Assembly: GCA_964417895.1 (NCBI GenBank)
Contig: CAYQJS010000004.1
Location: 100,614 to 164,613, forward strand
Reading direction: 5' to 3'
From: CAYQJS01 sp964417895
GTDB taxonomy: Bacteria; Chloroflexota; UBA6077; SHYK01
Length of the DNA stretch: 64,000 bases
Shown: positions 35,670 through 43,976 of the stretch, in pieces
Layout of the letters: every line of letters begins with the position of its first letter
Numbering within the stretch: the stretch's first letter is position 1
Translations under genes and position numbers: made by a program
Notes under the pieces: generated by a model
The model's input: only the letters and a program-made list of their open reading frames with translations
The model's database searches: none
Told to the model about the DNA's origin: nothing

Positions 35670-36188
35670 GTGACGCACGTTCTGGTCCTCAATCAGAACT
35701 ACGAGCCGCTGAACGTGTGCCATCCACGTCGTGCCATCGTGCTCATCGACGGGGGCAAAGCCGAGGTGCTGGAGGTCGACGGGCTCGTTTATCGGTCTCC
35801 AACCCGGAGCGTCCGAATTCCCTCCGTGATTCGACTGAACCATCTTGTGAAGCGTCCACGTCCCCGAGTGCGGCTCACGCGGCGGGAGGTCTTCCTTCGG
35901 GACCAGTTTACCTGCCAGTACTGCGGCGCGCGGACGAAAGAGCTCACACTGGATCACGTGGTTCCCAAGCATCGTGGCGGCCGGCATCTGTGGGAGAACC
36001 TCGTCAGCGCCTGCCAGTCGTGCAACCACCGGAAGGGCGGGAAGACCATCGAAGAGGCGAAGATGGCGTTGCACCACTCGCCCTTCGAGCCGAGAGCGAC
36101 CCCGCAGTACCTGTTCCAGACCTACCTGGACGGGAATGAAGCCTGGCGGAAGTTCATACCGCTGGTCGACGACCGAAAGCTGTTCTGA
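35670..36188 (+). CDS. HNH endonuclease family protein
   Basis: A 172-residue protein. An N-terminal domain (VLNQNYEPLNVCHPRRAIVLIDGGKAEVLE) is typical of stand-alone bacterial HNH proteins and is followed by the nuclease core: CQYCGARTKELTLDHVVPKHRGG, WENLVSACQSCNHRKGG. Two CxxC pairs bind structural zinc, and DH plus the later N and H form the beta-beta-alpha metal active site. Function in vivo is unknown; homologues of this layout are widespread and chromosomal rather than restriction-linked. The GTG start has no strong ribosome site. A repeat array begins just after the stop. Confidence 0.9.
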   Translation: MTHVLVLNQNYEPLNVCHPRRAIVLIDGGKAEVLEVDGLVYRSPTRSVRIPSVIRLNHLVKRPRPRVRLTRREVFLRDQFTCQYCGARTKELTLDHVVPKHRGGRHLWENLVSACQSCNHRKGGKTIEEAKMALHHSPFEPRATPQYLFQTYLDGNEAWRKFIPLVDDRKLF

Positions 36189-36189
36189 C

Positions 36190-36490
36190 CTGGCGCTAGC
36201 AGCAGGCTGCTGAAAGAGGGTTGAGTTCCGCTCCGCTCGTGGTGAGCCTGTCGAACCACAAGCTCAGGATGAAACGGGGTTCCCGCTCGTGGTGAGCCTG
36301 TCGAACCACAAGCTCAGGATGAAACGGGGTTCCCGCTNNNNNNNNNNNNNNNNNNNNNNNNNNNNNNNNNNNNNNNNNNNNNNNNNNNNNNNNNNNNNNN
36401 NNNNNNNNNNNNNNNNNNNNNNNNNNNNNNNNNNNNNCGTGGTGAGCCTGTCGAACCACAAGCTCAGGGTGAGCGGTTTTGAGCAGCGCG
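36190..36490. repeat. 50-bp tandem repeat array with assembly gap
   Basis: A 50-bp unit (beginning CGCTCGTGGTGAGCCTGTCG and ending GATGAAACGGGGTTCC) occurs at least twice before the gap (period 50, for example GGTGAGCCTG at 36241 and 36291). A variant copy continues after it at 36438-36478. The unit contains the palindrome GTGGTGAGCCTGTCGAACCAC. A module AGCAGGCTGCTGAAA before the array matches one at about 33815 (AGCAGGCTGCGGAAA). Confidence 0.9.
36338..36437. other. assembly gap (100 N)
   Basis: Exactly 100 N, the conventional placeholder for a gap of unknown size, inside the tandem array. The true number of repeat units is unknown. Confidence 0.99.
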
Positions 36491-37150
36491 CTAGACCCCG
36501 AGCAGCGCCTCTTTGAGGGCCGTCTCGTTCTGCGACGTGGTGAAGGCCACCACCTCGTCGCCGCTCAGGACCGTGGTGTCCGGCTGCGGGAAGATGGCGT
36601 TCCCATTGCGGACGATTACGGCGATAGTGGACGGTGTGGGCAGGCGGATGTCTTGCAGGCGGCGTCCGACTACCGCGGACCCGTCCTCGATGATGGCTTC
36701 CACGATCTCGACGTCGGTGTTGCGCAGCCGCAACAAGGGGACGAGGTGCTGCGGCGGTATCTCCTGCTCGATTACGGAGAGAATTACGTCGGTCGCGCCG
36801 ACAGTGTCGTCGATCCCGAGGTGCTGGAAGATCTCGGCGTTCTTGGGATTGTTGATGCGGGCGATCGTCCGATCGCAGTGGAAGCGCGCCTTCGCCACCT
36901 GACAGATGACGAGGTTGTCCTCGTCGTCGCCGGTAACTGCCACGACGAGGTCCGCCCGCTCCGCCCCGGCCGCGCCCAGGACGGTGGTCTCGGCGGCGTC
37001 TCCCGCCATGACGACGGCGCCGAGGTCCGCCTCGATCTCGGCCGCCCGCTGAGCATTTTGCTCGATAATCACCACCTCGTGGCCCTGCTCCACCAGCTCC
37101 TTCGCGAGATAGAACCCGACCTTCCCTCCGCCGGCGACGATGATGAACAT
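36491..37150 (-). CDS. TrkA-family potassium channel/transporter regulatory protein
   Basis: A 219-residue RCK protein. The Rossmann RCK-N domain starts MFIIVAGGGKVGFYLAKEL with the NAD-type glycine motif, followed by VVIIEQNAQRAAEIEAD and ADLVVAVTGDDEDNLVICQVAK. An RCK-C domain covers about residues 140-215 (RLPTPSTIAVIVRNGNAIFPQPDTTVLSGDEVVAF), the domain that often binds c-di-AMP. It gates a Trk/Ktr potassium transporter, though no trkH or ktrB lies in this window. It follows the second RCK gene by 2 nt. Confidence 0.92.
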   Translation of the reverse strand: MFIIVAGGGKVGFYLAKELVEQGHEVVIIEQNAQRAAEIEADLGAVVMAGDAAETTVLGAAGAERADLVVAVTGDDEDNLVICQVAKARFHCDRTIARINNPKNAEIFQHLGIDDTVGATDVILSVIEQEIPPQHLVPLLRLRNTDVEIVEAIIEDGSAVVGRRLQDIRLPTPSTIAVIVRNGNAIFPQPDTTVLSGDEVVAFTTSQNETALKEALLGV

Positions 37151-37152
37151 CG

Positions 37153-37623
37153 CTAACCCCCGCCCTGCTCAGCGGGAGCGGCAGCCCGCGGTCGGTCGCC
37201 CGGCTCCTGCCGTGCGCTGAGAGCGGCCGGGTCGATGATCTCGAGGAACTTGTCTGCACCGATCACTGTCGGGGAGATAGCCTCGAGGCCCAACATCTCG
37301 AACGTCTCCTGGCGCAGCGGGTCGTAGATCCGCGTCGTAACTTTCGGGACGTGGAAGATGTGGCGAGCGATCTGCGAGGCCATGATGTTCCGGTTGTCCC
37401 CTTGCGTCACTGCGGCGAAGGCGTCCGCTCGCTCGATGCCCGCGCGACGGAGCGCGTCGCTGTCGATGCCGTTGCCGACGAGTGTCGTCCCGTTGAAATC
37501 GGGGTCCAGACGACGAAAGGCGCTGGCCACGAGGTCGAGGATGGTCACCTCGTGGCCCGTGCGGGCGAGCTGAGAGGCCAGCCGAGCGCCGACTCGGCCG
37601 CAACCCATGATGATGACGAACAT
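37153..37623 (-). CDS. TrkA-N domain protein (RCK-N only)
   Basis: A 156-residue protein containing only the RCK-N Rossmann domain: MFVIIMGCGRVGARLASQLA, then FNGTTLVGNGIDSDALRRAGI and ADAFAAVTQGDNRNIMASQIAR. It lacks the RCK-C domain and ends in a low-complexity tail. It probably pairs with the full-length RCK protein encoded 2 nt downstream to form a hetero-ring on a potassium transporter. ATG 37623 has GGAG 5 nt upstream. Confidence 0.9.
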   Translation of the reverse strand: MFVIIMGCGRVGARLASQLARTGHEVTILDLVASAFRRLDPDFNGTTLVGNGIDSDALRRAGIERADAFAAVTQGDNRNIMASQIARHIFHVPKVTTRIYDPLRQETFEMLGLEAISPTVIGADKFLEIIDPAALSARQEPGDRPRAAAPAEQGGG

Positions 37624-37661
37624 GATGACTCCGATGGGAGAGGATTTCAGCGGGCTGGCGT

Positions 37662-38096
37662 TCACCGGCCGGGAATCGGCTCCCGGCAGACCCAGACTTC
37701 GCAGGGTGCGTGCTTCAGGACGTGAGGAATAGTCTTCCCGAGGTCGAATTCGCCGAACCTGCGGCGGTAGGGCACTCCCAGTATGACCAGGTCGGCCTGT
37801 GCTTCGATGGCCTCCTCGACGATGGCAGTGCCGACGTCGCGGGCCTGGAGGATCTCGGTCTCGATCTCGATCCCCAGCTCCTCGGCGGTGCGCTCCGCCA
37901 GGTCCAGCACGGTATCGGCCTGGCGGCGCTCTTCCGGTAGATCGGCGTCGAGCGGCAACGTACGGCGCACTTCGATGACGTGGATGGCATAGACCCGGCC
38001 CTTGGCGCGCCGGGCGGTGTTGGAAGCCAATGCCACCATGGCGGAGTCGGTCGAGTTGCCATTGACGAGGACGAGGATCTTTTTCGGCTCGTGCAT
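37662..38096 (-). CDS. universal stress protein (UspA) family
   Basis: A 144-residue UspA-fold protein: KKILVLVNGNSTDSAMVALAS at the N-terminus, VYAIHVIEV, ADLVILGVPYRR and HVLKHAPCEVWVCRE at the end. The usual ATP-binding G-x2-G-x9-G-S/T stretch is degenerate (GVPYRRRFGEFDLGKTIPHVL), so it may not bind ATP. First gene of a usp-trkA-trkA operon, an arrangement that fits osmotic and potassium homeostasis. Its promoter and a structured leader lie upstream. Confidence 0.88.
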   Translation of the reverse strand: MHEPKKILVLVNGNSTDSAMVALASNTARRAKGRVYAIHVIEVRRTLPLDADLPEERRQADTVLDLAERTAEELGIEIETEILQARDVGTAIVEEAIEAQADLVILGVPYRRRFGEFDLGKTIPHVLKHAPCEVWVCREPIPGR

Positions 38097-38190
38097 CCGA
38101 CCGCCAGCTTCGAGTAGCCGGAGCTTGGGAGGTGCCCCTCCAGTGACGCCGTTGGCCGAAAGGGCTGAGCTCAGCAGTTGAGCCCTGCCC
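38097..38190 (-). promoter_or_regulatory. structured 5' leader of the usp-trkA operon
   Basis: About 90 nt between the predicted transcription start and the usp start codon. It contains a GGGCT/AGCCC hairpin around an inner GAGCTC, then a GGAGG...CCTCC hairpin. I do not recognise a known riboswitch, but a ligand-sensing or attenuating leader is possible given the potassium-related operon. The rest of the 310-nt intergenic region to 38406 shows no gene. Confidence 0.3.
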
Positions 38191-38192
38191 CG

Positions 38193-38221
38193 ATTCTAGC
38201 GCCGCGCCCACGGCGTGTCAA
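38193..38221 (-). promoter_or_regulatory. strong sigma-70 promoter of the usp-trkA operon
   Basis: On the minus strand TTGACA (38216-38221, perfect) and TAGAAT (38193-38198, 5 of 6) are separated by exactly 17 nt. It is the best consensus promoter found in the window. Confidence 0.75.
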
Positions 38222-38406
38222 TGAAGATGGTATCGAGAAAATGGTAACGCTCCGGCGCATGTCGACGTAGATGAGCGGCGCAACGCGCCCCCCCTCGCGC
38301 TAGTGGCTGCCACGGCTCCCAGCCTGCTAGCATCAGCCGTCCCGCACCTACATACAACGGCCATCGGTGCCGTGGTGCGCCATCTGAGCAGCGGTGGAGC
38401 GGTTGC

Positions 38407-39657
38407 ATGCTGGCGCGCGCGTGGCGGCGGGGGAAGGCCCACGAGCCACTCATCATCGTCTCTTGCTGCATCACCATGGTCTTCATGAACTGGCACATGG
38501 TGGGGCCAGTGCTCCCTCGGTTCGCTCTCGATTTCGGCGTCACCATCGCCGAAGTGAGCCTGCTGATCAGCGCATTCACGCTGGCGCGCGTCTTCTTGAA
38601 CTTCCCAGCGGGCGCCCTCACCGAGCGGGTCGGGCGTCGGGGCGTGTTCCTCGCCGGGGGCTTGCTGGTCAGCCTCGCATCCATCGGCTCCGGTCTGGTG
38701 AACGAATTCTCCCACCTCGTCGTGCTCCGATTCCTCACGGGAGCCGGAGGCGCCATCGCCGTGACGGTTCAGTCGACCATCATGATCGACATTTCCACGA
38801 GAGCGAACCGCGGGAGGATGATGAGCTTCAGCGAGGGCGTCGTCAGCCTGGGGCTGTTTCTCGGGCCGGCCGCGGGCGGACTTCTCGGAGACTCGCTCGG
38901 GTTGCGGGTGCCGTTCTTTGTGTCCGGGGTTCTGACGCTCCTGCTCACGGCGTGGGCGGCGCTGCGGCTCCCCGAGACGCGCGGCTGGAATGCGGAGATG
39001 ACGGCTCACCTCGCCGAGCGAGCCGCCACGCGCGTACCTGTGCCGCAAGCATTGAGGACGATGCTGTCCGATCGGGACTACGCGATGATCGCCCTTGTGG
39101 CCTTTGCCACCTTCTTCACGCGCTTCGGAACGCTGTTCTTTATGCTTCCTATCCTCGCCTACGCCCTCGGGATGACCCCCGGCGAGTACGGCCTCGTGGC
39201 GAGCGGCATAGCTCTGATCCACCTCCCTCTGTTGCCTCTGGCGGGGTCTCTAGCGGATCGGTACGGCAGAAAGGCGCTCATTGTCCCGGGCATGTTGCTT
39301 ACCGGTGCGGCGGTGGCCGCGTTCGGACTCGCCCCCACGACGGAGCTTTTCCTGGCGGCTGTCGCCTTCTATGCCGTCGTAGCGGGGATCAGCGGTCTGG
39401 CGCCGGCCGCGTATCTGGCGGATATCTCACCCCCGCATGTCCGAGGTATGAGCATCGGCCTGTACCGGACCGTGGGCGATATCGCGGGCTTTTTCGGGCC
39501 GATGGCGCTCGGCGCATTCGCCGTGGCCTGGACGCAAGGTGGCTCGGTCGTGGCCAACGGCGTTCTCGTTGGCCTCGTCGGCTGCGTTTTCGCCTTGTTC
39601 GCGCGAGAGACCGCGGGGGCGCGGCCGGTTCTGTACGGACGTGCGACCGGCAGGTAG
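38407..39657 (+). CDS. MFS transporter
   Basis: A 416-residue 12-helix transporter. Helix 1 region IIVSCCITMVFMNWHMVGPVLPRFALDFG; loop 2-3 motif LTERVGRRGVFLAGG (a variant of G-x3-D-R-x-G-R-R); repeat motif LADRYGRKALIVPG in the second half. The YLADISPPHVRGMSIGLYRTVGD segment near helix 10 is typical of drug:H+ antiporter-like (MFS_1) families. The substrate is unknown. It stands alone upstream of pdxS, 52 nt away, and could be co-transcribed with it. Confidence 0.9.
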   Translation: MLARAWRRGKAHEPLIIVSCCITMVFMNWHMVGPVLPRFALDFGVTIAEVSLLISAFTLARVFLNFPAGALTERVGRRGVFLAGGLLVSLASIGSGLVNEFSHLVVLRFLTGAGGAIAVTVQSTIMIDISTRANRGRMMSFSEGVVSLGLFLGPAAGGLLGDSLGLRVPFFVSGVLTLLLTAWAALRLPETRGWNAEMTAHLAERAATRVPVPQALRTMLSDRDYAMIALVAFATFFTRFGTLFFMLPILAYALGMTPGEYGLVASGIALIHLPLLPLAGSLADRYGRKALIVPGMLLTGAAVAAFGLAPTTELFLAAVAFYAVVAGISGLAPAAYLADISPPHVRGMSIGLYRTVGDIAGFFGPMALGAFAVAWTQGGSVVANGVLVGLVGCVFALFARETAGARPVLYGRATGR

Positions 39658-39709
39658 AATTGAGCGGCTGCTACTGCCTGGCGTGGGGCAGTCTTGCATG
39701 GAGGGCCGA

Positions 39710-40591
39710 ATGGAGCGCGGCACATTTACCGTCAAAGCGGGGCACGCCGAGATGCTTAAGGGCGGCGTGATCATGGACGTAGTCACACCCGAACAGGCGA
39801 AGATCGCGGAAAACGCGGGCGCCGTCGCGGTTATGGCTCTGGAGCGGGTGCCGGCCGACATCCGCGCTGCCGGCGGCGTGGCGCGCATGGCCGACCCCCG
39901 AGTGATCGAGAGCATCATGAAGTCGGTGACGATCCCGGTCATGGCGAAATGCCGCATCGGCCACTTCGTGGAAGCCCAGGTGCTCCAGTCCCTCGGGGTC
40001 GACTACATCGACGAGAGTGAGGTGCTGACGCCGGCTGATGAGCGCCACCACATCAACAAGCACGGCTTCGCCGTGCCGTTCGTGTGTGGCGCCCGAGATC
40101 TGGGCGAAGCTCTCCGCCGCGTCGGCGAAGGCGCTGCCATGATCCGCACCAAGGGCGAGGCGGGGACGGGCAACGTTGTCGAAGCCACCCGCCACATCCG
40201 GAACGTGATGGGTGCGATCCGCAAGCTCCACGGGATGGCGGACGACGAGCTGATGGCGGAGGCGAAAGCGCTCGAAGCGCCCTATGAGCTGGTGTGCGAC
40301 GTGGCACGCACCGGGAAGTTGCCCGTGGTGAATTTTGCCGCCGGTGGCATCGCCACGCCCGCCGACGCCGCTCTCATGATGCAGCTCGGGACGGAAGGAG
40401 TCTTCGTCGGATCTGGCGTCTTCAAGTCCGAGGACCCGGAGGCGCGTGCCAGCGCCATCGTGCGGGCTGTGACCTTCTTCAACGACCCGGACGTCATACT
40501 CGAGGTATCGCGTGGGCTGGGAGAGCCCATGCGTGGCATCGAGCTCTCCACCCTGCGGCCGGACGAGCTGCTCGCGTCCCGTGGCTGGTAG
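39710..40591 (+). CDS. pdxS: pyridoxal 5'-phosphate synthase lyase subunit PdxS
   Basis: A 293-residue TIM-barrel synthase that makes PLP from ribose 5-phosphate, glyceraldehyde 3-phosphate and ammonia. Motifs: GGVIMDVVTPEQAKIAENAGAVAVM, LERVPADIRAAGGVARM, PVMAKCRIGHFVEAQ, VDYIDESEVLTPAD and AMIRTKGEAGTGNVVEA. The family's active-site lysines are in these strands. Length is standard. ATG 39710 has GGAGGG 4 nt upstream. It works in a dodecameric complex with PdxT, encoded 3 nt downstream. Confidence 0.97.
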   Translation: MERGTFTVKAGHAEMLKGGVIMDVVTPEQAKIAENAGAVAVMALERVPADIRAAGGVARMADPRVIESIMKSVTIPVMAKCRIGHFVEAQVLQSLGVDYIDESEVLTPADERHHINKHGFAVPFVCGARDLGEALRRVGEGAAMIRTKGEAGTGNVVEATRHIRNVMGAIRKLHGMADDELMAEAKALEAPYELVCDVARTGKLPVVNFAAGGIATPADAALMMQLGTEGVFVGSGVFKSEDPEARASAIVRAVTFFNDPDVILEVSRGLGEPMRGIELSTLRPDELLASRGW

Positions 40592-40594
40592 ACC

Positions 40595-41194
40595 GTGCGC
40601 ATCGGCGTGCTCGCCCTCCAGGGCGACTTCCGGGAGCACGTCCGCGCGCTGCGGAGCCTGGGCGCGGAAGCCATCGAAGTGCGCCGCGCAGAGGAGCTCG
40701 ACGGCCTCGACGGAGTCGTAGTCCCTGGCGGGGAGAGCACAACCATCCGCATGCTCATGACTGAGTCGAAGCTGGCGGTCGCGCTGCGCAGCCGGATCGC
40801 CTCGGGATTGCCCGTACTCGGCACGTGCGCCGGCCTGATCGTGCTGGCACGGCGTGTGGATGGTAATCCGATCGACGGGCTTGACGCCCTGGATGTGGAC
40901 GTGCGCCGCAATGCGTTTGGGCGCCAGGTTGACAGCTTCGAGATGGACCTGCAGGTGCCTGAGCTGGGTGCGGAGCCGGTGCACGGTGTGTTTATTCGCG
41001 CACCCGTCGTCGAGGCTGCAGAGCCGTGGGTCGAGGTGCTCGCTCGGCTCGACGATGGGCGCGTCGTTGGCGTCCGCCAGGGCTCCGTCGTGGGGATCTC
41101 GTTCCACCCTGAGCTCACGGACGATCGCCGCTTCCATCAGTACTTTTTGAATGTCGTGGCTGCAAGAGAAGCGCCTGCCAGTACAGGTGCGTGA
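40595..41194 (+). CDS. pdxT: pyridoxal 5'-phosphate synthase glutaminase subunit PdxT
   Basis: A 199-residue class I glutamine amidotransferase supplying ammonia to PdxS. MRIGVLALQGDFREHVRAL, the oxyanion region VVPGGESTTIRML, nucleophile elbow LGTCAGLIVLA (Cys), GVFIRAP and the C-terminal GISFHPELTDD with the catalytic His and Glu. All triad residues are present. GTG start 3 nt after the pdxS stop, consistent with translational coupling. A GNAT-like gene follows 9 nt downstream. Confidence 0.96.
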   Translation: MRIGVLALQGDFREHVRALRSLGAEAIEVRRAEELDGLDGVVVPGGESTTIRMLMTESKLAVALRSRIASGLPVLGTCAGLIVLARRVDGNPIDGLDALDVDVRRNAFGRQVDSFEMDLQVPELGAEPVHGVFIRAPVVEAAEPWVEVLARLDDGRVVGVRQGSVVGISFHPELTDDRRFHQYFLNVVAAREAPASTGA

Positions 41195-41203
41195 GGGGAA
41201 GCT

Positions 41204-42151
41204 GTGGCGCGGGCGATACGACTCACCGACGCCGTATCGGTAGCCATGTTCGAAGCAAGGCCAGGCGCTACTGAGTTGGCGGCCGAGACCTGGCCGAGGA
41301 CGCCGCCCGAGAGCCGTCGCCCTACTTTCCTCGGGCTGCTCGGCCGACTGCTCCTATCAGCACGGGCCGGGGAGGAGGCGGGCGTCGTGACGCGTGACGG
41401 TGCAGTGCGGGGCCTGATCGTTGCCCGCGCCCGAGCCGGCGGGCTGGTGTGGGACGTCGAGCATCTCCTAACCGATCACCTGGAGGTTGGCGCGGAGTTG
41501 CTGGGCTGGGCGTGCGAGCGCGCGCTGACAGCACGTGCCAGACGGGTCTTCCTCGACACGCCCGATGGAGGCCGCGGGGCCGAAGCCGCGCGGCGCTCCC
41601 GGTTCGAGCGCTACAGCCAGGGGGTGACCTATCGAATCCCGTCGGGCTTCCCGAGGGATCCCGCAGACGCGCTCCCGGCTAGACCCCGCCTGAGGTCGGA
41701 CGACGCGCCACTGTTCCAGCTCTACAGTACCGTGGTGCCGGCCAATGTACGGGCGGTGGAGGCCATGACCCACGAGGAGTGGGCCGCCCTCTACCCGGGC
41801 CGAAAACTCTGGACGCCCGCTATTCTCGGGACCCGGCAGGATTACGTGTGGGAGATGGGAACGCGCATTGCCGGCTGGATGCGGGTGGTCTTCGGCCAGC
41901 GCAGCCAGTTCCTCGATCTCCTGATCCATCCTTCACATGAGGGCTATGCGGAGCGGATGGTTCGCTGGGCGCTGATACAGATGAGCACCAAAGTGCCGGT
42001 CGTGATCGACGTCCGCGACTATCAGGCGGCTGTGCGGGGGACACTGGAGCTCGCTGGTTTTCAGCCGCATGAAGCCTACAATGTCTGGGTTCGGCAACTG
42101 GCCGCTCGGGTGGCTGAGCCCAAGCTTGCCGCTGCCCGCGCCCCAGCGTAG
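41204..42151 (+). CDS. GNAT-like acetyltransferase-fold hypothetical protein
   Basis: A 315-residue protein. The C-terminal half (AGWMRVVFGQRSQFLDLLIHPSHEGYAERMVRWAL and LELAGFQPHEAYNVWVRQLA) has the order of a GNAT N-acetyltransferase core: strand 4, the start of the pyrophosphate-binding helix and the final strand. The N-terminal half (VRGLIVARARAGGLVWDVEHL) may be a degenerate second GNAT repeat. The Q/R-x-x-G-x-G/A acetyl-CoA motif is not well preserved, so activity is uncertain. I do not know a named family. GTG start with GAGGGGAAG upstream. It probably shares the pdxST transcript. Confidence 0.6.
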   Translation: MARAIRLTDAVSVAMFEARPGATELAAETWPRTPPESRRPTFLGLLGRLLLSARAGEEAGVVTRDGAVRGLIVARARAGGLVWDVEHLLTDHLEVGAELLGWACERALTARARRVFLDTPDGGRGAEAARRSRFERYSQGVTYRIPSGFPRDPADALPARPRLRSDDAPLFQLYSTVVPANVRAVEAMTHEEWAALYPGRKLWTPAILGTRQDYVWEMGTRIAGWMRVVFGQRSQFLDLLIHPSHEGYAERMVRWALIQMSTKVPVVIDVRDYQAAVRGTLELAGFQPHEAYNVWVRQLAARVAEPKLAAARAPA

Positions 42152-42262
42152 GTGACAGGGAACAGGTGACAGGGGACAGGAGCGACGGCCGGCTGCGCCG
42201 GGCCGTGCTAGCAGCGTCCCGAGGTCCCACCTGTAACCTGTCCCCTGTAACCTATCCCCTCA
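42150..42262. repeat. inverted intergenic repeat (GTGACAGGGGACAGG type)
   Basis: The left arm has GTGACAGGGAACAGGTGACA and GGGGACAGG; the right arm has CCTGTAACCTGTCCCCTGTA in the opposite sense. The pair could form a long imperfect hairpin. It ends just before the ribosome binding site of the R3H ATPase gene. Confidence 0.7.
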
Positions 42263-42273
42263 GGAGGGTATGA

Positions 42274-43974
42274 ATGGCGCAGCGTCGTGAGTTTCGGGGT
42301 GAACGCGTAGTCGTCGACGACCTCACCGCGCTCCTGGAGGGGATCCCGCCACACATCCGCCAATCCCTCGACCGCCACGTCCAGCGGCCCGATCTCCTCG
42401 AGGTCGTGCTCGATCTGGGGCGCGAGCCGGAGGCTCGTTTCCCCGGGGCCGAGATCATCCTGAGCGATAAGCCGGTCTCGGAAGAGGACCTGGACTACGT
42501 GATCCAACGAATCGGAAGTTTCGGGGACGACAACCGCGCCGGCATCGAGCGGACGCTGCACCGGATCTCTGCGATCCGGAACCGGGCCGGCCGCATCGTC
42601 GGCCTCACACTCCGCGTGGGGCGGGCCGTGTTCGGGACCATCGACATCATCCAGGACATCGTCGAGACGGGCCACAGCATCCTGTTGCTGGGACGTCCCG
42701 GCGTGGGTAAGACCACCATGCTCCGAGAAACCGCTCGCGTGCTCGGCGACGATTTGAAGAAGCGCGTCGTCATCGTGGACACGTCCAACGAGATCGCGGG
42801 CGACGGCGACATCCCGCACCCGGCCATCGGTCGGGCGCGCCGCATGCAAGTACCCACCCCGGCCATGCAACATCAAATCATGATCGAGGCTGTGGAGAAC
42901 CACATGCCCGAAGTGATCGTGATCGACGAGATTGGCAATGAGCTGGAGGCAGCCGCGGCGCGGACGATCGCCGAGCGGGGTGTCCAGCTCGTGGCGACAG
43001 CGCACGGCAACACACTGGATAACCTCATTCTGAACCCTACACTGTCGGACCTGATCGGCGGCATTCAAACCGTGACTCTCGGGGACGAAGAGGCGCGGCG
43101 ACGGGGGACTCAGAAGTCTGTGCTAGAGCGGAAGGCGCCTCCGACGTTCGACGTCCTGGTGGAGATCCAGGATCGGGAGCGGGTGGCCGTGCACGAGAAC
43201 GTGGCGGATGTCGTGGACGCGCTGCTTCGTGGGGAGTCCATCTCCCCGACCATTCGCTACCGTGACGAGCGCGGTGAGATACGCGTGGCCCCCGCCCAGG
43301 CTCCTCGGTTTGCCTTGCTCCCAACGGTGGATCGGGGAGGGGGGCGCGCTTGGAACGAGCGGCGGCCCGGCACACGGACGGTCGATTACTGGCCGTTCGA
43401 CGTCGGCCCCGCGGAGTATCGGCCGGAGTCACGCGGGCGGCCGACCGGCGGCCAGCGAGCCCCGGCCCCGCGACCGGCGAGCGCTAACGACGAGCCCACC
43501 GTGGCGCAGTCGAAGCCTGTCCGCATCTTCGCTTACGGTGTGAACCGTACCCGCCTCGAGCAGGCGATTCGGCAACTGAAGGCGCCTGCGATGGCTGTTC
43601 TCGATGTCAGCCAGGCGGATGTCGTTATGACGGTAAAGAACTACTACCGCCGCAAGCCACAGCCACTGCGCGACGCCGAGGCAGCAAGCATCCCTATCTA
43701 CGTGCTGCGCAGCAACACGGGCTCACAGATTGAAGAGGGGATCGGAAAGATAGCGCCGTCGGAATCGGGCCCTGTGCCCACGGCGGCGCTCCAGGAGGTG
43801 GAGGATGCAGCCCACGACGTACTGAACGGCCTGCTGCCATCAGTGGAGCTGACTCCGCAGAATGCCTACATCCGCAGGCTTCAGCACCAGATCGCCGAAC
43901 GCTACAACCTTGCCTCCCGCAGCACGGGCCGAGAGCCGTTACGCCGGGTGCAAATCTCCCGGTCCGTGGGCTGA
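42274..43974 (+). CDS. R3H-domain AAA/SpoIIIAA-like ATPase
   Basis: A 566-residue protein. An N-terminal region (EGIPPHIRQSLDRH) precedes an ATPase related to SpoIIIAA and chloroplast Ycf45: Walker A LLLGRPGVGKTTM (140-148 core), VVIVDTSNEIAGDGD, and Walker B PEVIVIDEIGNELEA. A linker of low complexity follows, then a C-terminal domain with an R3H-like motif (NAYIRRLQHQIAERYNLAS). R3H domains bind single-stranded nucleic acid. The function of these proteins outside sporulators is unknown. GGAGGG precedes ATG 42274. tmk starts 2 nt after the stop. Confidence 0.9.
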   Translation: MAQRREFRGERVVVDDLTALLEGIPPHIRQSLDRHVQRPDLLEVVLDLGREPEARFPGAEIILSDKPVSEEDLDYVIQRIGSFGDDNRAGIERTLHRISAIRNRAGRIVGLTLRVGRAVFGTIDIIQDIVETGHSILLLGRPGVGKTTMLRETARVLGDDLKKRVVIVDTSNEIAGDGDIPHPAIGRARRMQVPTPAMQHQIMIEAVENHMPEVIVIDEIGNELEAAAARTIAERGVQLVATAHGNTLDNLILNPTLSDLIGGIQTVTLGDEEARRRGTQKSVLERKAPPTFDVLVEIQDRERVAVHENVADVVDALLRGESISPTIRYRDERGEIRVAPAQAPRFALLPTVDRGGGRAWNERRPGTRTVDYWPFDVGPAEYRPESRGRPTGGQRAPAPRPASANDEPTVAQSKPVRIFAYGVNRTRLEQAIRQLKAPAMAVLDVSQADVVMTVKNYYRRKPQPLRDAEAASIPIYVLRSNTGSQIEEGIGKIAPSESGPVPTAALQEVEDAAHDVLNGLLPSVELTPQNAYIRRLQHQIAERYNLASRSTGREPLRRVQISRSVG

Positions 43975-43976
43975 GC

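Noticed and set aside
36233..36480. possible CRISPR array at the tandem repeats
   Set aside because: The 50-bp units are directly abutting and identical, with no unique spacers and no cas genes; it is a tandem array of a palindromic interspersed repeat.
39671..41137. 488-codon minus-strand frame over pdxS and pdxT
   Set aside because: Mirror of two highly conserved genes; no coherent protein features (His/Asp/Arg-rich shadow composition).
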